Positions 10,461 to 32,284 of a DNA stretch of 64,000 nt are shown in pieces; position 1 is the stretch's first letter; the number at the start of each line of letters is the position of its first letter. This DNA comes from Cristatella mucedo (lineage: Eukaryota > Bryozoa > Phylactolaemata > Cristatellidae). The notes under the pieces were generated by a model. The model was not told the DNA's origin. It saw only the letters and a program-made list of their open reading frames with translations, and ran no database searches. The position numbers and the translations under genes are program-made. Where the stretch lies: NCBI GenBank assembly GCA_009760855.2, contig WPIO01000005.1, positions 13,198,001-13,262,000 on the forward strand, written 5' to 3'.

Positions 10461-11275
10461 CAAAGACAGAGAGACAAAGAGAGACAGAGAATGCGCGTTA
10501 GTTCGTGTGAAGAAGATAGGTGCAGGCCCAAAGAAAAGTCAGCAGTCACATCGGTGGCGCTGCCATTACAAGTAGCGCTGTTACCTGGGTGCATCATTGG
10601 ATGAGCACTGGAGATAGGGTGGGCCTACCTCTGCCAGCCTGCTGCGGTGAGTGAGATGGATGCATGCGAAGGCTAAAGAGCGGATTAATGGATTTACCTG
10701 GACGACCGGAAGTGGCGGGAGAAAGGGGAATTTATTCGCGGGACGCCGGCCTATGCGCATCGCCGTGAGGGCGTCGTTTGAGTTCCAAGAAAATACGCGA
10801 GCTATTTGCCGAAACAAGCGCAACATTTTACCAGCTCGTGCCCATGGTTTTCAAGCCAAACACAGCTTAAGCTGCAATCAATTACTCTTCTCAACAGCTG
10901 TACTAAAGTGCATTCTGGAAGACGACCGTGTCGGTGAGGAGGTTTTTCCGCTCGATCAACCGGTTCGCAATGCATATTATTAACTCGAGTGCAGACGTTA
11001 GCGCTAACCGGAACTGTCTGTGTCGTCTGCGGCTCAGGAACGCGGCGCTCCGATTGGCTCGCGCTGAGCAGCAAGAACGCCGCGCTCTGATTCGCTAGCG
11101 ACGGTCGGGGAGGGACCCGAGCATAGCACCAGGACGCAACTACCGTCAGGCGACGGCTCTGCGAAGGCTGGTTAAACGTTCTCATATAACGATCTCTCCA
11201 TTCCTCCCTCCTTACTCCGAACCCAAATGAATGCAAGTAATAAAAAACAAAATAGCACGCATACTATAAAGCTGC
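10460..11275. other. Unassigned sequence
   Basis: Moderately CpG-containing DNA with no recognisable coding region or repeat family. Open frames are present on both strands but carry no familiar motif and do not show splice-consistent structure. Confidence 0.4.
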
Positions 11276-11277
11276 TT

Positions 11278-11662
11278 ACCTCAGTGTTTGGAGACCGTGC
11301 ATTTAGCTCGTATGCTCCCACAGCCTGGAACTCCCTCCCGACCTGCATCAGAACATCCCCTGACCTGACCACATTTAAAAGAAACTTAAAAAACATACCT
11401 ATTTAGGACAGCGTTTAGTGGGTCCTTGTGATTCGTCCTCGATGTGCTTATGCGTGCTGACACTGTTCATGCTGCCACTAACCACATTTGCATGCTGACC
11501 CAGTGCATGTAACCCCTAACCATGTTATTCATTTTGTTTGTTTTTCAAGCATGATTTTACTTACTATTCTATTGCGTATCACTTTGCAGCAAATGTAAAG
11601 CGCCTAGAAAGAGATTAAGTTCTCTGAGGGCGCTTTATCAAGTGCAATATTATTATTATAGC
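11278..11662 (+). mobile_element. LINE family A 3' fragment
   Basis: Begins within the terminal coding region (GTTTGGAGACCGTGCATTTA), continues through the 3' UTR with AAAGCGCCTAGAAAGAGATT, and ends in TATTATTATTATA. Truncated at the 5' side. Confidence 0.85.
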
Positions 11663-11759
11663 AATACTGCGGTCTCGCCCGACCGCGGTAGACAGTCCTT
11701 TGCACGATTTCTCGCCATTAGACCTAGAGAACCAGTGCAACTTGCGCCCAGTCTCCCTT

Positions 11760-11925
11760 CTGCAGACCGGCCAAAGGCCCCGGCCGGCTACGTCGCGTCA
11801 AGGGCAAGCCAGCGTGCCATGGAGACGACGCGGCCTGCCTGGCTCAGGCAGGCCGCGTCGCGTCAACGGCGAGCCTGGCGTGCTAGGCAGCGTCAAGGGC
11901 GAGCCAGTCGGAGACAACGCGAGCT
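11760..11925. repeat. GC-rich degenerate direct repeats with a perfect hairpin
   Basis: Related words of the form GCGTCAAGGGCGAGCC occur at about 11797, 11860 and 11889, so the stretch is built of imperfect direct copies. Embedded at 11827-11859 is a perfect inverted repeat. Its arms are 15 bp (GACGCGGCCTGCCTG and its complement) with a 3-nt GCT loop. Confidence 0.7.
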
Positions 11926-12254
11926 ATTTATAAATGGAAAGGTCTCTCGCTAGGACTCCGCTTTCGGTGTCTTTTTGAAGCGCTTTCGTAGCGAGCATTC
12001 CCACGCTTTACTCTTCTAGTTCTCGATCGTAGGCAAATATAGCGTTACGAAATGCGAATGCCTAAGAATAAATGTGAAATGAAGAAGCAATGTGCAATTA
12101 CTTAAAATCAATCATACGCGAGCCGCGAATAAATCTCATCGCTGAAACATAAAACGAGGCCCGTAACATCCCTGTGAGTAGTCTGCACGACTGAATAATT
12201 TCCGAAGAATACGCAGAGGGACTAGAGACAGAAAGAGTGTGTATGTGCATGCGT

Positions 12255-12775
12255 GTGGATAGCTTATGGCGGCCGGTTGATCAACCGATGCAGAGCAAAG
12301 TTCATACGCTGGCCCATAAGGCCCGCTACGGCTTGGCTCCTCCATACCTAGCTGAACGGCTGCACCAGTTTCAGCCTCCTCGTGCCCTCAGATCCTGTTT
12401 GGACAATAAATTAGCTGTTCCATTCCTCCGCGTAAAGGCCGTTGGCAACAGAAGCTTTAGCTCTGCAGGTCCTAGACTGTAGAGCTCGCTTCCATGATTC
12501 TTACACAGCAACAACTGCTCTCCTGCTGCCGACCATGGCTCATCCTTTTCAGCGGTCCTGGGCTGCTACTTTCATACTACTCACTACCTCAACCGCTCTC
12601 CTGACTCCGCTACGCTTCCCACTTTATCTCTGTTGCGTGAGGTGAATTCTGTCGGTACCGAATGCGTACCGACAGCCGCTTAGGCTGTGAGCGGGCAATA
12701 CAAAACTCTCCTGCGTAACACCCACGCAATCTATGTGGCTTTGTGTAGTTACTGACGGAGATACATTAAATTATG
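12255..12775 (+). mobile_element. LINE family B 3' fragment
   Basis: A + strand frame reads KVHTLAHKARYGLAPPYLAE and SFSSAGPRL, the same C-terminal protein as the longer family B copy at 35686-36335. It is followed by the family B 3' UTR with TTGCGTGAG, TACCGAATGCGTACCGACAG and the terminal ACTGACGGAGATACATT. The coding part has lost its frame near 12480. Confidence 0.8.
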
Positions 12776-13019
12776 TACAGGACGAACGGACAGTGAGCAG
12801 CTGGTCACATGATTGACGCCACTGCTAACAAGCAGCGTGGCTAGCTGTGTGTGTCGGTGGGTGAGCGCTGAGATAGGGTAGGTGTACCAAGCAGCCGGAT
12901 CACGTCCACAGACTTCGAGGCTTCGATAATTCAGACTCACTTCGCCGATACCCGAAAAAGTTAATTGCATATATTTAACGCATTTATGCGTTAAATTTAT
13001 CCTTAAATTTCATCTCTCA

Positions 13020-13539
13020 CGTACTCGTTAACGGGGTCTCACTGACGTTTAGGCCCATTGCGGCTGTATGTAAAAGCAGCAGCGGGAGGCGTGCCGACTG
13101 CGGAAGTTGCCAATGCGCTTGCGTCAGCATCCGCCCTACCGGCTCCTGTCGGCATTCGCTCGTGGGTTTCCGGCATTCGCTCGTGGATTTCCACCATTCG
13201 CCTCCGCTCTCGGTATGACTTTACGGATCTCCAGCCTAGGCGAATGATGTTCTAGCCGACACAGCTTTTGAAACTGTTAGAATGTTTGCCACTCCAAAGC
13301 TGTACATGTGCGCGTTTTTGAGGTTGACCGTTTGGGGAGGGGGTGGGTACTCGCAATAGACCAGTTCGTAAGGCGTTTGACTGGTATCGCGCGCCCCCGA
13401 CCGCGCGCCACTTCGTAGCGAGCTGTTGATTCCTATAGCGCTGCATGCTATGGACTGGTAAATTTGCTGCTGCTGTTGCCGGGTCTGTAACCACATCCGT
13501 CGGCCTGACTTTCGCCATCTCCTTGCCTTGCAGCCCAGC
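13020..13539 (+). promoter_or_regulatory. Probable promoter / 5' leader region of the HSD17B12-like gene
   Basis: The 500 bp before the start codon is relatively CpG-rich for this window and free of transposon matches. It contains short tandem copies of GGCATTCGCTCGTGG (13150-13200). CCTTGCCTTGCAG ends 6 nt before the ATG and looks like a splice acceptor, so the start codon may sit in the second exon with a 5' UTR intron. No TATA box or mapped start site can be claimed. Confidence 0.35.
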
Positions 13540-23410
<9,871 letters not shown>

Positions 23411-23945
23411 CACACTATAAGCTACTGTGGGCATGGGACAGGGTAAATATCTTTAGGGGCGATGACACTAGCGATCCAGCCATAGCACTCGGTAGAAGGC
23501 AGTGGTGTATCTGTATTGCTGACTGCATGTAATCATTTCCAGTTTGGCTAAGTCATCAGAGAGGCACTTGCACTCGGCCTGATCTTGTGTCAAGTTTTAA
23601 TGCCATCTTTTTGCTCTCACCTGTGTGGCATGTTGTCGTTTGTTGCTTTGGCTGTAACCTCGTCTTGTTTGTGTGACTGCAGGCCGATGCCAGGCAGTGC
23701 TTACTATGCCAGCATAGGTGCTAGCCCACACGTGAGCCTAGTTTGAAGCTGGCCAGGTACGTGGCCTTCAGTTTACGGCCGAGCAACCAGCGTGCTACTT
23801 ACTGTTCCCTGGTGAGCTGTCGGCCCATGTTAGATCGCTGACGGAAATGTCATAGCGAAACTCACGAGACCCTCTCACTACCAACCAGATGAGTGTCCAT
23901 TCTCAGGGTGATTCGGAGTGTCCATTCCAGCCGCAGTAGTCATAA

Positions 23946-23951
23946 AATAAA
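23946..23951 (+). terminator. Candidate polyadenylation signal AATAAA
   Basis: AATAAA lies 536 nt after the HSD17B12-like stop codon. A second AATAAA lies at 24299-24304. Either could end the mRNA; transcript data would decide. Confidence 0.35.
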
Positions 23952-24309
23952 TTGTCGTTTGCCTACCTCAACCATGCATGCTTCGAATGTGCTGAGTGGG
24001 TGATGTGCATATACCTACCTGTTGGTGGTTTCCAGTGAACTCGCTCGGGTTTCAAGAACCAGCTCTCCCTAGTCTGCTATATATAGTCGCATGATCTGTT
24101 TTCTCCAATATTTTAGCGTATCTTGTATCACTGACTGCGCTTCCTTTGCACTGCTGCTGGGCTTAGGTGAGACTGGCATGCAGCATCCAAGTAGCTGGCA
24201 GTGCTGACAGGACTAATGGTTTCTTCTAGTTTCATGTAATAGCCAGAGGCTCATCACAGCAAGTAGAGAGATGTGCTAATTAACTAGTGTGGGACTGCAA
24301 TAAAACGTG

Positions 24310-25900
24310 GTCCAAGAACAACACTGGCTGCCTATAGCACAGAGCACAGAGTAAGCACAAAAGCACAGAGTGCCTCCTGTCGCAGTTGAATCATCAGTGT
24401 TTTACTTTCCTGCAAGCCCCGCCCCCAACCCCTTGATTACCTGGGACACAAGTGCCACCCCTATTTAGGTCCCTGTGCATCACATTACCTGCATCAAGAG
24501 TATAGTGCAGTCAGACAGGGCAGTCCCTGCCAGCACACCGAGTGTGTGCCTCAGATCTCAGCTAGCCAGCCGAGCATTGGCCACCATTACCAATTCAGTC
24601 ACAAGGCTGTGGTCAATACATTAGCAGTATCCATGGTAGCTGTAGCTGGCTGAAACCTCAGGAAGGGTTGGGACAGTGAGTACTATGCCGACTTGGGTTT
24701 CCAGTGAGTCCTCTTCTCACCAGACCAGGGACAAGCTTACTACCGATCGAACTGCTCACTCCCCTCTTTTGAATAATATTTGGCAGCTACAACTGTTGGA
24801 TTTTGCTTGGATTGTTCTCTTATGTCTCCTGTATTGCAGCTGATTGAGGAGGCTAAGCTGTCTTACTGATCCACACTGAAATCGCCCTTACAACCTGCGG
24901 TTCAGGTTTGGGCTAGAAGATACGAAGTGGCAGCCGGTAGTGACTGGATATTGAGGTTGGCAGAGAATTGGGCCCTTCGCCTGTCTGCAGGTGATCAGTG
25001 ACCAGAAGGATCTGGGTGCACTGCAGAGACTTGCCACAAACTAAAGGACCGTGGATTTTCCAACGATGAAGGAAGCAACCGGTTAAGAAAGGACAGCAAA
25101 ACTTGCTCGGCCTCCTTGTTTAGAGCAAGAACTTGCAAGAGGCAAACTTTGTATTTCTAGAAAAATGTATTCCCTGCGTTCTCTTTAATCTTATTCAGGC
25201 CCGAGTATCATTTCAAAAAATTGTTTTTGACTCACGAGTATCTCAAGCTGTCCAACTGCACTCGGTCGTGGTCAGCGGCCTGCATACGGTCGGTGGCTAG
25301 CTCGGGTGAAGGCATTGAAATAGCCGGGATTTAAGCCCAGGATGTGCCCCTGGCTTGACCTAGCCAGCGGATGCCCAGCGTAGAGAGGCTGAAGGGGGTG
25401 TAGTCATGCCGTCCCCAACTCCATCATGAGCGTACTCGATGAAAATCGCCAGGCTATCGAATGCTGGACCTCCTAGCGCAGTGGGCGATCGGCGTTCCAA
25501 GGCGCACCAAAGGGGCGTCCAGCGCCAACGGCTCGTGGCTTATACGGGTTGTACGTACGTCCACACGAACTCCCTACGTACTCGTAGGTATAGCTGCTGG
25601 GCAGATTCAGCCGTGCTGTTGCTGTGAGCAACGGTAGGCAGTGAGTACTCAGTCGACGTATTTGCATAAATATGTCGAGCGCTAGCGTACCGCGTGCCAA
25701 GCAAGGCGTATCGCCAACCGACGCGTAGTCGAACGATAAGGTTAATTTCTGTTTTTACGGCGAAGCCAGGCCTAAGCTTCTGATAAGTCACTTGGCTCCT
25801 CTCCCAGTTTCGAGCCAGCCGTCGGGTGATCTTTCTGGTGACCTTGCCACCCTGCTTTGGCAAAGAGCTACGGCGCTCCCATTAAATGAGCAGTCGTGGG
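24310..25900. other. Intergenic sequence downstream of HSD17B12-like gene
   Basis: No coding exon or family match was seen. A short GTATAAAGCGCCCGGATAGA motif near 25918 resembles the LINE A / SINE S1 tail block and may be a remnant. Confidence 0.4.
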
Positions 25901-26334
25901 CTCTGGCGCTGTGACACGTATAAAGCGCCCGGATAGAGGCTAAGTTCTCTTGCACAAACTTGTAGTACATACGGACATTTTCTTAAATGATAACCACTTG
26001 TTGCAGCAAAAAACAAATCGAACATTGGGGATGTAGTTGGGGTAATAAATTCCGGGGGATCCGTTTGCGTGCGGATGCGAACAATCAAAGGAATCTTACC
26101 AGGAAATGGACGCACGCACGGACGTCCATTTTCATTAGCTGGCTATTTAGCCAAGGCGAATGCAAGAAATTTTTCGTCATTTATGTACAAGAGATAAACG
26201 TCAAGCAAGCGAAGTAACTTCAAAGTGGCGCGTCCACTACGCCGGTCCTGTGTATGCAAGAACTCCTTTAGTACGCTTCCCTACCAGACATCGTTGCCAT
26301 GCGAAAGGGGTCGTTACGTTTTCAGTACACCCAC

Positions 26335-26650
26335 TTTAATCGACGTATGGGTCGTTTGTATCTCTCTGTAGCCAGATAGCCATGAAAATCAAGTGGGTGT
26401 TACCTAGAGAGCTTTCTGTAGCGCATTTAAAACTTATGCGGCTTTCACTGGGAATACAATGGCCACCCACCGAGTCCATCTCACGCAACGAAGAGAAATT
26501 GAAAAGCATAGCTGATTTGGGAGAACAGCTGAGGCATGCAATAGTCCGGAAGTAGTCTCGCGGGACGGCTGGAAAGAATGTGGCAGTGAAGGTCCAATGC
26601 AGCAGACACAATGCCGTTGCCTTCGAAAAACGTAACTGCAAGCCGATTCA
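26335..26650 (-). mobile_element. LINE family B fragment, diverged
   Basis: AAGTGGGTGTTACCTAGAGA, GCGGCTTTCACTGGGAATAC, CATCTCACGCAACGAAGAGA and GCATAGCTGATTTGGGAGAA follow the family B 3' order on the minus strand with many substitutions. Confidence 0.7.
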
Positions 26651-26807
26651 ACGGCCTCATACTGCATAATCTGGGTAGAAAAGCCTCGGCGGTTTTCACT
26701 CGGTTCGTTGAGGGTGATAAATAGTTGCCTGCTGCAGAGCTCTCATCCACGAACTGGATCGGGAAGTGAGAGCGCCTTCTTTCCCTTGGGTAAAACTAGG
26801 GAATTAC

Positions 26808-26810
<3 letters not shown>

Positions 26811-26855
<45 letters not shown>

Positions 26856-26889
26856 GGATTGATAGATATATTGATATATATATATATAC

Positions 26890-26948
<59 letters not shown>

Positions 26949-26953
26949 TCAAT
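26811..26953. repeat. (TA)n microsatellite, interrupted
   Basis: Two TA-rich blocks are separated by CTGGATTGATAGATATATTG. The block directly abuts the 5' end of the next LINE A copy. Confidence 0.95.
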
Positions 26954-27606
26954 CAGGCGATTGCAGCTGGTGCAAAACTCGGCAGCTAGGCTTGTCTGTC
27001 GTGAGCGTCGCAGTTGCCACATTGCACCACTTCCCGCCGACCTGCAGGGAGTACCAGTCAATCAACGGATTGACTTCAAGGTTTGTCGCTCACTTTTAGG
27101 TCACTTCATTCAGTGGCTCCAACCTATCTCTCAGATCTACTCCCCCATCAGGCCAAGCATTGTACCACCTGCTTTTCGGAATCCAACAGTCTACAAGTAC
27201 ATCGTACAAACCTCAAATCCTTTGGAGACCGTGCATTTAGTTCGTATGCTCCCAAAGCCTGGAACTCCATCCTGACATGCGTCAGAACATCTCCTGACTT
27301 GACCACATTTAAAAAGAACTTAAAAACACACCTATTTATGACTGCATTTAGTGGGTCCTTGTGATTCGTCCTTCATGTGCTTATGCCTGCTTACACTGTG
27401 CATGCTGCTACAAACCACATTTGCATGCTGACCCTGTGCATGTCACCCCTAACAATATTATTCATTTTGTTTGTTTATCAAGCATTATATTTACTCACCA
27501 TTCAATTAAATTTCCCTTTGCAGCAAATGTAAAGCGCCTAGAGAGAGAGACTGAGTTCTCTGAGGGCGCTGTATCAAGTACATTATTATTAGTAGTAGTA
27601 GTATTA
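26949..27606 (+). mobile_element. LINE family A 5'-truncated copy
   Basis: Starts at CAATCAGGCGATTGCAGCTG, immediately after the TA microsatellite, and runs through the C-terminal coding region and 3' UTR to ATTATTATTAGTAGTAGTAG. The coding frame is broken by a 1-nt loss near 27085. Confidence 0.85.
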
Positions 27607-28608
27607 AAGAATGAAGTGACCTAAAAGTGAGCGACAAAACCTTGAAGTCGATCCTTTGCTTGACTGGTAGCCAGTGCAGGTCGGTGAGAAGTGGTGTAAT
27701 GTGGCAACTGTGACGCTCACGACAGACAACCCTAGCTGCAGAGTTTTGCACCAGCTGCAACCGCCTGATTGCACATGCCAGTAGGCCAGTAACCAGTGAG
27801 TTGCAGAAGTCAAGACGGGATGTCACAAATGCATGGACCAACTTAGAGGTGGTATCCTTATCTAAACAAGCCGGAATTTTAGCAATGTTATGAAGCTGAA
27901 AGTAGGCAGATTTGACTGTGGAGCTGATATGGTCGCCTAACGAGAGGTCGCTTTTGAATATGACACCTAGATTTCGAGCTGATGCAACTAGAGATATGCT
28001 GGCAGAGCCAATTTTGAGTGGCAGCCTTTCCAATTTCTGAATCACACTGGGTTTGCCCATAACTAGTAAGTTAGCTTTTATCATCGTTTATTTTAGAAAA
28101 TTTGCTGCCATCCATGTGCGGATGTCATCAATACATGCAGCAAGGGAGTTGAGAGAATTTGAGGTGTTTGAAGGCTAGGAGGGATCAAAGCAAAGGTACA
28201 ACTGAGTGTCATCCGCATAAAGGGGAAGCCTAGATTGTGCTTGGCAACCACATCAGCAAGAGGGGGAGTATAAACCGTGAAAAGAACCGGACCTAGCACA
28301 GAGCCCTGGAGTACCCATATTTCAGAGGTACCTCGGATGATCTTTGTACATTCATGTCAATACTCTGGAGTCTCCCACTGAGATAGGACGTGAACCATTG
28401 CAGAGCAGTCCCAGCGATGCCCAGGTGAGATGAGTGGAACAATCTAGAAGAACTTTGTGATCGATAATATTAAAAGCTGCCGAAAGATTGAGCAAAACAA
28501 GCAGAGACACTTGACCTATGTCTACATTCCTAAGTAGGTCGTTGTACACCCTAAGCAATGCTTATTCTGTGGAGTGATTAGCTTTAAAGCCAGACTGGAA
28601 CTTACTAG
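27607..28608 (-). mobile_element. LINE family A copy with reverse transcriptase region, inverted relative to neighbour
   Basis: Minus orientation. Legible parts include the start FQSGF-like region near 28590, LLNLSAAFNIIDH, a damaged GVPQGS region near 28310, and the C-terminal thumb region up to 27612. The 3' UTR is absent, cut exactly where the tail of the + strand copy ends. Several frameshifts inactivate it; motif A has Asn where Asp is expected (AAFN). Confidence 0.8.
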
Positions 28609-28785
28609 CAAGGCTTTCGCATGCGAACTAAAGGCACGGTCTCCAAAGGATTTGAGGTTTATATGAGGTACAGGTAAGCAGTTAGATTTGGAAAAGCCGG
28701 CGGTAAGACGCTTAGCCTGGTGGGGCATATATCAGTATATCTGATAGGTAGGCTGGAGCCAAAGAATGAACGGACCTAAAAGTAA
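28609..28785 (-). mobile_element. LINE family A fragment (C-terminal coding part)
   Basis: GCATGCGAACTAAAGGCACG and GTCTCCAAAGGATTTGAGGT, then CGGACCTAAAAGT, match the C-terminal coding region. It adjoins the 27607-28608 copy at a point where the two segments are not consecutive in the element. Confidence 0.75.
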
Positions 28786-28837
28786 AAAATATGCAGGTAT
28801 ATAGAAAATTAAGTAAGGAATAGCTTTTGCTGGTTTT

Positions 28838-28985
28838 TCCCAGTGGTTTAATGTGCTCGCCCTGACCGAGGTCAGGGTGAATATATCTGATAGCCCAGGT
28901 CGTGGGCTCGAGCCCCGTGGCGTACGTGGAGCGCCTGAATAAAGATGTAGCTCTCTTATGGCGCTATACAAACGAATTACACACA
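28838..28985 (+). mobile_element. SINE S1 (tRNA-derived head, LINE A-like tail)
   Basis: CAGTGGTTTAATGTGCTCGC (A-box-like) and GTCGTGGGCTCGAGCCCCGT (B-box-like) are followed by GGAGCGCCTGAATAAAGATG, then TAGCTCTCTTATGGCGCTAT and ACAAACGAATT. An insertion of about 20 bp sits between the boxes. Confidence 0.75.
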
Positions 28986-29055
28986 TATATATAATATATA
29001 TATATATATCCAATGTATAATATATATATATATATATGTTATACATTGGATATAT
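28986..29055. repeat. AT-rich tail with long palindrome
   Basis: The SINE tail passes into (TA)n containing arms 29004-29020 and 29039-29055, which are exact complements (core CCAATGTATA / TATACATTGG) and can form a hairpin with an AT loop. Confidence 0.8.
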
Positions 29056-29179
29056 TCAGTAGCTCGTCTCAATAGGCCGTCAGGCCATAGCGGCCTTCGT
29101 TTGGGGTGACGAAGAACTGCTTTTGCAACTACCCTCCTGAACAGCGACTTCTGTTCCATGCACGTCACTTCCTCTACTG

Positions 29180-29360
29180 TGCTCGAGTCGCAGCTGCGCT
29201 TCTTACTTTATCTATGTTGCGCGAGATATGAAGTCTGCCAGGTGCGGTACGGGCACGAAAAGTTGCTTATGTTGAGTGCTCTCAAGAAAACTACAGTATA
29301 ATATCCAGTCCTTTCGGCTGTGCGGCTTTGCATACGGAGATACATAGCGTAACATCTGCT
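29180..29360 (+). mobile_element. LINE family B 3' fragment, diverged
   Basis: TTCTTACTTTATCTATGTTG, GCGAGATATGAAGTCTGCCA and GCATACGGAGATACATAGCG follow the family B 3' UTR order on the + strand. Confidence 0.6.
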
Positions 29361-30390
29361 TTCGTCTGTGAAAAATCGCGGGAAACGTCAGCGTTTCATT
29401 GTAATGCGCGCCTGAGTGCGCGTTCACTGATCTCATTGCAAGCTCAGCTAAGCTGCAGAGCCCGGCCTACTGTCGCGCAAGGACTCCGCATCACAACGTG
29501 GGTCATCTAGTGTTCGAATCTCACCTTCAACATATTCCTGTATTTTGATCGCGTCGGGAATGAAGTGTTCGCAGAGCTTTGACAGCTCAAAAGTCCCGGG
29601 CTTCTTCTTCGGACACTTGCATTTGTAGAGTTTGCCATGCTTTGAGATGCTTCAGTCAAGCTTCGGCGGTGCGGCGCTGAGCGGCCTCCGCTCTGTTGCT
29701 TGTTTTTTTCGCTACCATCTGCGATGGATACGCTTACATTCTGTTTGCTTTGCTTATTTTTTCCGCATTCAGGTCAATGAAAATACGCCGGAAACTGCAG
29801 GCTTTATATGGAAATTCAAAATGGCCTGCATGTATGAAAAATTAATAAAAAAAATCCAACTTTGCTTTGGAAGTTGGGCTTGAGTGTCCGCTGACCCAGC
29901 TCGTGAGCCCGCTCCGTGGCAAACAAGTTCAAGAGTTCTAAATTAACGGAGAAAAATATGGATAGGAGGAGAAACCAAAAAGTGTCTCAAAACTGTATTC
30001 AATAATTTTCTTGTAAAGCGATCATGATTCTAATTTCGTAAAATGTATTCCTCCCAGCCGGGTAGAAAATCAGTTTTGAGTTGCGTATACGGAACATACG
30101 GACGAGCTGACCATCTCTAAATGTATATCAATTCTAAAGTAAGCTTCTTTCCGCGAAGAATAGCGGGAAAATTCTATTGATGCTTGTTCTCCGCTTACTA
30201 AAGGCAGGCGAAGCAAGAAATGCTAAACCTCAACCATGAGATTGCATGTTGGAGCTACTAATGCAAATTACTCAAGAATTCCCACAAATTTTTACGTGAC
30301 AGTCGTTATTGCTATGATGGTATTAGTGATATGACAACGGTCAGAGAGTAAACATGGCGTTAGTGACTGTGACAGAATCGCCAACTTACC
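29361..30390. other. Unassigned sequence
   Basis: No protein motif or family match. An 83-codon frame at 29632-29883 has no recognisable domain. Confidence 0.4.
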
Positions 30391-30392
30391 GA

Positions 30393-31447
30393 CTAACCTT
30401 CGAGCACCTCAAACTCTCTCAACTCACTTGCTGTATGTATTGATGACATCCGCACATGGATGGCAGCAAATTTTCTTAAACTAAACGATGATAAAACTAA
30501 CTTACTAGTTATGGGCAAACCCAGTGTGATTCAGAGATTGGAAAGGCTGCCGCTCAAAATTGGCTCTGCCAGCATATCTCCTGTCGAATCAGCTCGAAAT
30601 CTAGGTGTCGTATTCCAAAGTGACCTCTCGTTAGACGACCACATCAGCTCCAGTCAACTCTGCCTACTTTCAGCTACATAAAGTTGCTAAAATTCGGGCT
30701 TGTTTAGATAAGGATACCACGTCTAAGTTGTTCCATGCATTCGTGACATCCCGTCTCGACTTCTGCAACTCACTGCTCGAAGGCCTACCAGCATGTGCGA
30801 TCAGGCGATTGCAGCTGGTGCAAACCTCTGCAGCTACGCTTGTCTGTCGTGAGCGTCGCAGTTGCCACATTACACCACTTCTCGCCGACCTGCACTGGCT
30901 ACCAGTCAAGCAACGGATCGACTTCAAGGTTTTGTCGCTCACTTTTAGGTCACTTCATTCTATGGCTTCAGCCTATCTCTCAGGTCTACTGCCCCATCAG
31001 GCCAAGCATCGTACCACCTGCTTTTCGGAATCCAACAGTCTAGAAATACCTCGCACAAGCCTCAAATCCTTTGGAGACCGTGCATTTAGTTCGTATTCTC
31101 CCAAAGCCTGGAACTCCCTCCCGACTTGCGTCAGAGCATCCCCTGACTTGACCACATTTAAAAAGAACTTAAATACACACCTGCTTAGTTGGTCCCTGTG
31201 ATTCATCCTTGATGTGCTTATGCGTGCTGACACTGTGCATGCTGCCACTAACCGCATTTGCATGCTGACCCTGTGCATGTCACCCCTAACCATGTTATTC
31301 ATGTTGTTTGTGTATCAAGCATGATATTACTCGCCATTCAATTGCATTTCCCTTTGCAGCCAATGTAAAGCGCCTAGAAAGAAATTGAGTTCTATGAGGG
31401 TGCTTTATCAAGTGCACTATTATAATTATTATTATTATTGTTATTAA
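30393..31447 (+). mobile_element. LINE family A 5'-truncated copy
   Basis: Begins at CCTTCGAGCACCTCAAACTC and ends in an ATTATTATTATTGTTATT tail. A short deletion near 30650 breaks the frame between CTCGTTAGACGACCACATCA and CTACTTTCAGCTACAT. The 5' breakpoint falls at almost the same element position as in the 21745 copy. Confidence 0.85.
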
Positions 31448-31619
31448 AACCTAGCTTTTAAAGATACAGCTAAGACTTGATTAAAGCTTAGCTTTTTGTT
31501 GTTTGACCGCAGCGCTTGAAAACGACGTGCCTACATACAACTAAACGGTTACAGCTTCCATCTACGCCCGCCAAAAGAGCTGTGGCTTATGTTTCGCCGC
31601 CTGCTAGTAACCTGCCTAT

Positions 31620-31840
31620 TAGTTATAATAATAATATTAATAATATCACTAATAATCCTAATGCATTTGTTATATTGCACCCAGAGAACTCAATCTATTG
31701 CTAGGCACTTTACAATTGCTGCAAATTAAGCATGATCAAATGGTTAGAGGTAGCACGCTCAATGACAACAAGCATAAGGTGGTTAGAGGAGACAAGCACA
31801 GGGTCAGTATGCAAATATGGTTAGTGGTACTGAAGGTATG
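31620..31840 (-). mobile_element. LINE family A 3' UTR fragment, diverged
   Basis: ATAATAATATTAATAATATC, then TTGCACCCAGAGAACTCAAT, CACAGGGTCAGTATGCAAAT and GGTTAGTGGTA match the family A UTR on the minus strand. Confidence 0.7.
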
Positions 31841-32284
31841 ATCGTGCGTGCCTATTATCCTTTAGTTATTTTTGTTCAAATGTATTCTTAGTTGCTGTTA
31901 CTGGGATCCGTTAATGGGACATGAACAAAAGAAAAGGCTATCAGTCTGCACGGCAGCCACAACCGGAAGCTCTGCTTGTTTGGTAGTCAAAGCATCGTCT
32001 CGAGCCGTCCCAGTTCGATCTACCTTGAGCGCTGCTGTGAATCGCTCCCACTTATTAGTCATAAAGCTGACTATAACTCGGGCGGCCTACTGTGGCGCCT
32101 GTCTTTGGAATGCTCGCTTAATGTGCAATAAACCCCTAATAATACATGACGTGTTTGTTGATGGTGGTCTCGAACAGTTCACTTTGACCGAGACATGGCT
32201 GAAATCGACTAACCTCCGAGCTATTACCGACGCCATGCAGACAGGTTTCTCGTACTTTTGTACTAATAGATTGATGAAAACTGA

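Noticed and set aside
10052-10597. Long Arg-Glu and Leu-Ser frames on both strands
   Set aside because: Produced by the AG microsatellite. There is no non-repeat domain.
26949-28608. Twin-priming (5' inversion) of a single LINE A insertion
   Set aside because: In twin priming the inverted segment lies on the 5' side of the tailed segment. Here it lies beyond the tail, so two insertions or a rearrangement fit better.
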